Source: Microcoleus vaginatus_C (lineage in GTDB: Bacteria > Cyanobacteriota > Cyanobacteriia > Cyanobacteriales > Microcoleaceae). Taken from it: a stretch of 64,000 nt of DNA. This document shows positions 63,344 to 64,000 of this stretch, piece by piece. The notes under the pieces were generated by a model. It saw nothing but the letters and a program-made list of their open reading frames with translations, ran no database searches and was not told where the DNA came from. Made by a program: the position numbers and the translations under genes. Numbering within the stretch: the stretch's first letter is position 1; the number at the start of each line of letters is the position of its first letter. The stretch is taken from NCBI GenBank assembly GCA_040004035.1, contig JAMPLN010000019.1; one strand, written 5' to 3'.

Positions 63344-63695
63344 AATACCTCTTTCTAAAATATTTCAGTAGCAGTTGATACTTTTAATTTCGCAACTTTA
63401 AGCGAACTCAGCATCGCTCTGCGGATATAATTTTTTTAAGGCTTAAGTATTCCTAAAAGTATGTTATTCTTCCCTCTGCCTGCGCCTTTTCTGAATTGAT
63501 CTCGCGCAATATTGGCAGTGCGAGCGAAATTTATCTAACTGGGGATCGCTCAACAATAAGTATTAGTAATATGGTAGCTTTTTATCATCTATCTCAAGAT
63601 AGATTTACTTCTCAAAAGTTTAAATAAAATATCTGTACTGGGATAGATGCGGCCTTAAAGTTTGGCTTTTTTTAACAATAAACAATTAGTAAGTC

Positions 63696-63712
63696 GGTGT
63701 GCAGTGCACACC
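63696..63712. repeat. GGTGTGCA-G-TGCACACC palindrome
   Basis: The perfect 8-bp dyad lies in the spacer between the GH13 gene and the LuxR gene. It could be an operator or part of a decayed repeat. Confidence 0.5.
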
Positions 63713-63730
63713 CTAAATCAGTGGTCGTAA

Positions 63731-63747
63731 GGTGCGCCTAGCGCACC
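63731..63747 (-). terminator. Terminator candidate of the LuxR-type gene
   Basis: GGTGCGC-CTA-GCGCACC lies 36-52 nt after the stop codon on the minus strand. There is no strong T-run. Confidence 0.45.
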
Positions 63748-63782
63748 CTACTTTTAACTTGATTTTGCCTGATGATAAGGCT

Positions 63783-64000
63783 TCATCCAACCAAGCCAGA
63801 ACGCAGGGCGAGAACGGCAGCCTGAGTGCGGTCATCAGCACACAACTTGTTCAAAATATTGCGGACGTGAGTCTTGACTGTACCGACAGTAATGTACAGC
63901 TTTTCGGCGATTGCAGCATTGCTGTAACCCTGCACGATCAGTTCCAAAACCTCTAATTCCCGTTCCGTTAAAGGGTAAGTCTCAATGATGTGACTAAACT
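63783..64000 (-). CDS. LuxR/NarL-type response regulator, C-terminal part (partial)
   Basis: The gene runs off the right edge. The visible 72 residues form the LuxR helix-turn-helix (YPLTERELEVLELIVQGYSN, then KLYITVGTVKTHVRNILNKL) and the end (AAVLALRSGLVG). By family it is the DNA-binding output of a NarL-type regulator; the receiver domain should lie outside the window. Its target genes are unknown. Confidence 0.88.
   Translation of the reverse strand, partial: FSHIIETYPLTERELEVLELIVQGYSNAAIAEKLYITVGTVKTHVRNILNKLCADDRTQAAVLALRSGLVG

Noticed and set aside
1..64000. tRNA or rRNA genes
   Set aside because: I looked for T-loop GTTCGA-type motifs in spacers and found none with a matching cloverleaf; the few hits lie inside protein genes.

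Overview
The window comes from a filamentous, probably non-heterocystous cyanobacterium of the Microcoleus/Oscillatoria/Phormidium kind. This is inferred from dense GCGATCGC (HIP1-like) octamers, heptanucleotide tandem repeats in many spacers, a two-gene atpB-atpC unit, cp12, cyanophycin genes, SLH/OprB porins, a Cph2-type phytochrome, and several families that are essentially cyanobacterial. No tRNA, rRNA or CRISPR array was seen.

Layout. 0.3-11.2 kb: a 5'-truncated GAF/SpoIIE-type phosphatase faces a giant secreted haemagglutinin-repeat protein that ends in a CHAT protease domain. 12.1-15.6 kb: a PEP-CTERM surface protein, ATP synthase beta and epsilon genes separated by a heptamer array, and a small conserved gene. 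15.9-18.4 kb: a decayed mobile-element island with a palindromic MITE-like element, an ISAs1-type transposase pseudogene and the 3' half of an iscB gene (RNA-guided nuclease family). 18.5-31.0 kb: a large unknown protein, a glycosyltransferase, an iron-uptake-type porin, a FIST sensor protein, CP12 (Calvin-cycle regulator), a membrane protein, an HD-domain protein and two small peptidoglycan-binding proteins. 31.1-37.0 kb: a sensor kinase/receiver/nucleotide cyclase hybrid, a second mobile-element graveyard holding an iscB 5' end with a candidate omega RNA, and a second secreted CHAT protein. 38-42 kb: a three-gene set (FAD/Rieske carotenoid desaturase-methyltransferase type, SAM methyltransferase, Rieske oxygenase) that fits aromatic carotenoid (synechoxanthin-like) synthesis. 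42-48.5 kb: a toxin-antitoxin pair, coaBC, DUF2555, an esterase and a CHASE histidine kinase. 48.8-52.7 kb: cphA2 and cphB, two cyanophycin-turnover enzymes. 53.9-63.3 kb: two near-twin GH13 glycosidases pointing toward each other, enclosing BON, DUF2294, receiver and DUF2267 stress-type genes and a Cph2-like phytochrome with GGDEF-EAL output. The right edge cuts a LuxR-type response regulator.

Themes. Signalling is heavily represented: SpoIIE phosphatase, FIST, cyclase hybrid, CHASE kinase, lone receiver, phytochrome/c-di-GMP and LuxR. Carbon and nitrogen storage also recur (CP12, GH13 enzymes, cyanophycin), as do surface and secreted proteins. The most unusual material is the pair of mobile-element graveyards at 16-18 kb and 34.6-35.6 kb. 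They share an inverted block about 250 bp long and hold opposite ends of iscB.
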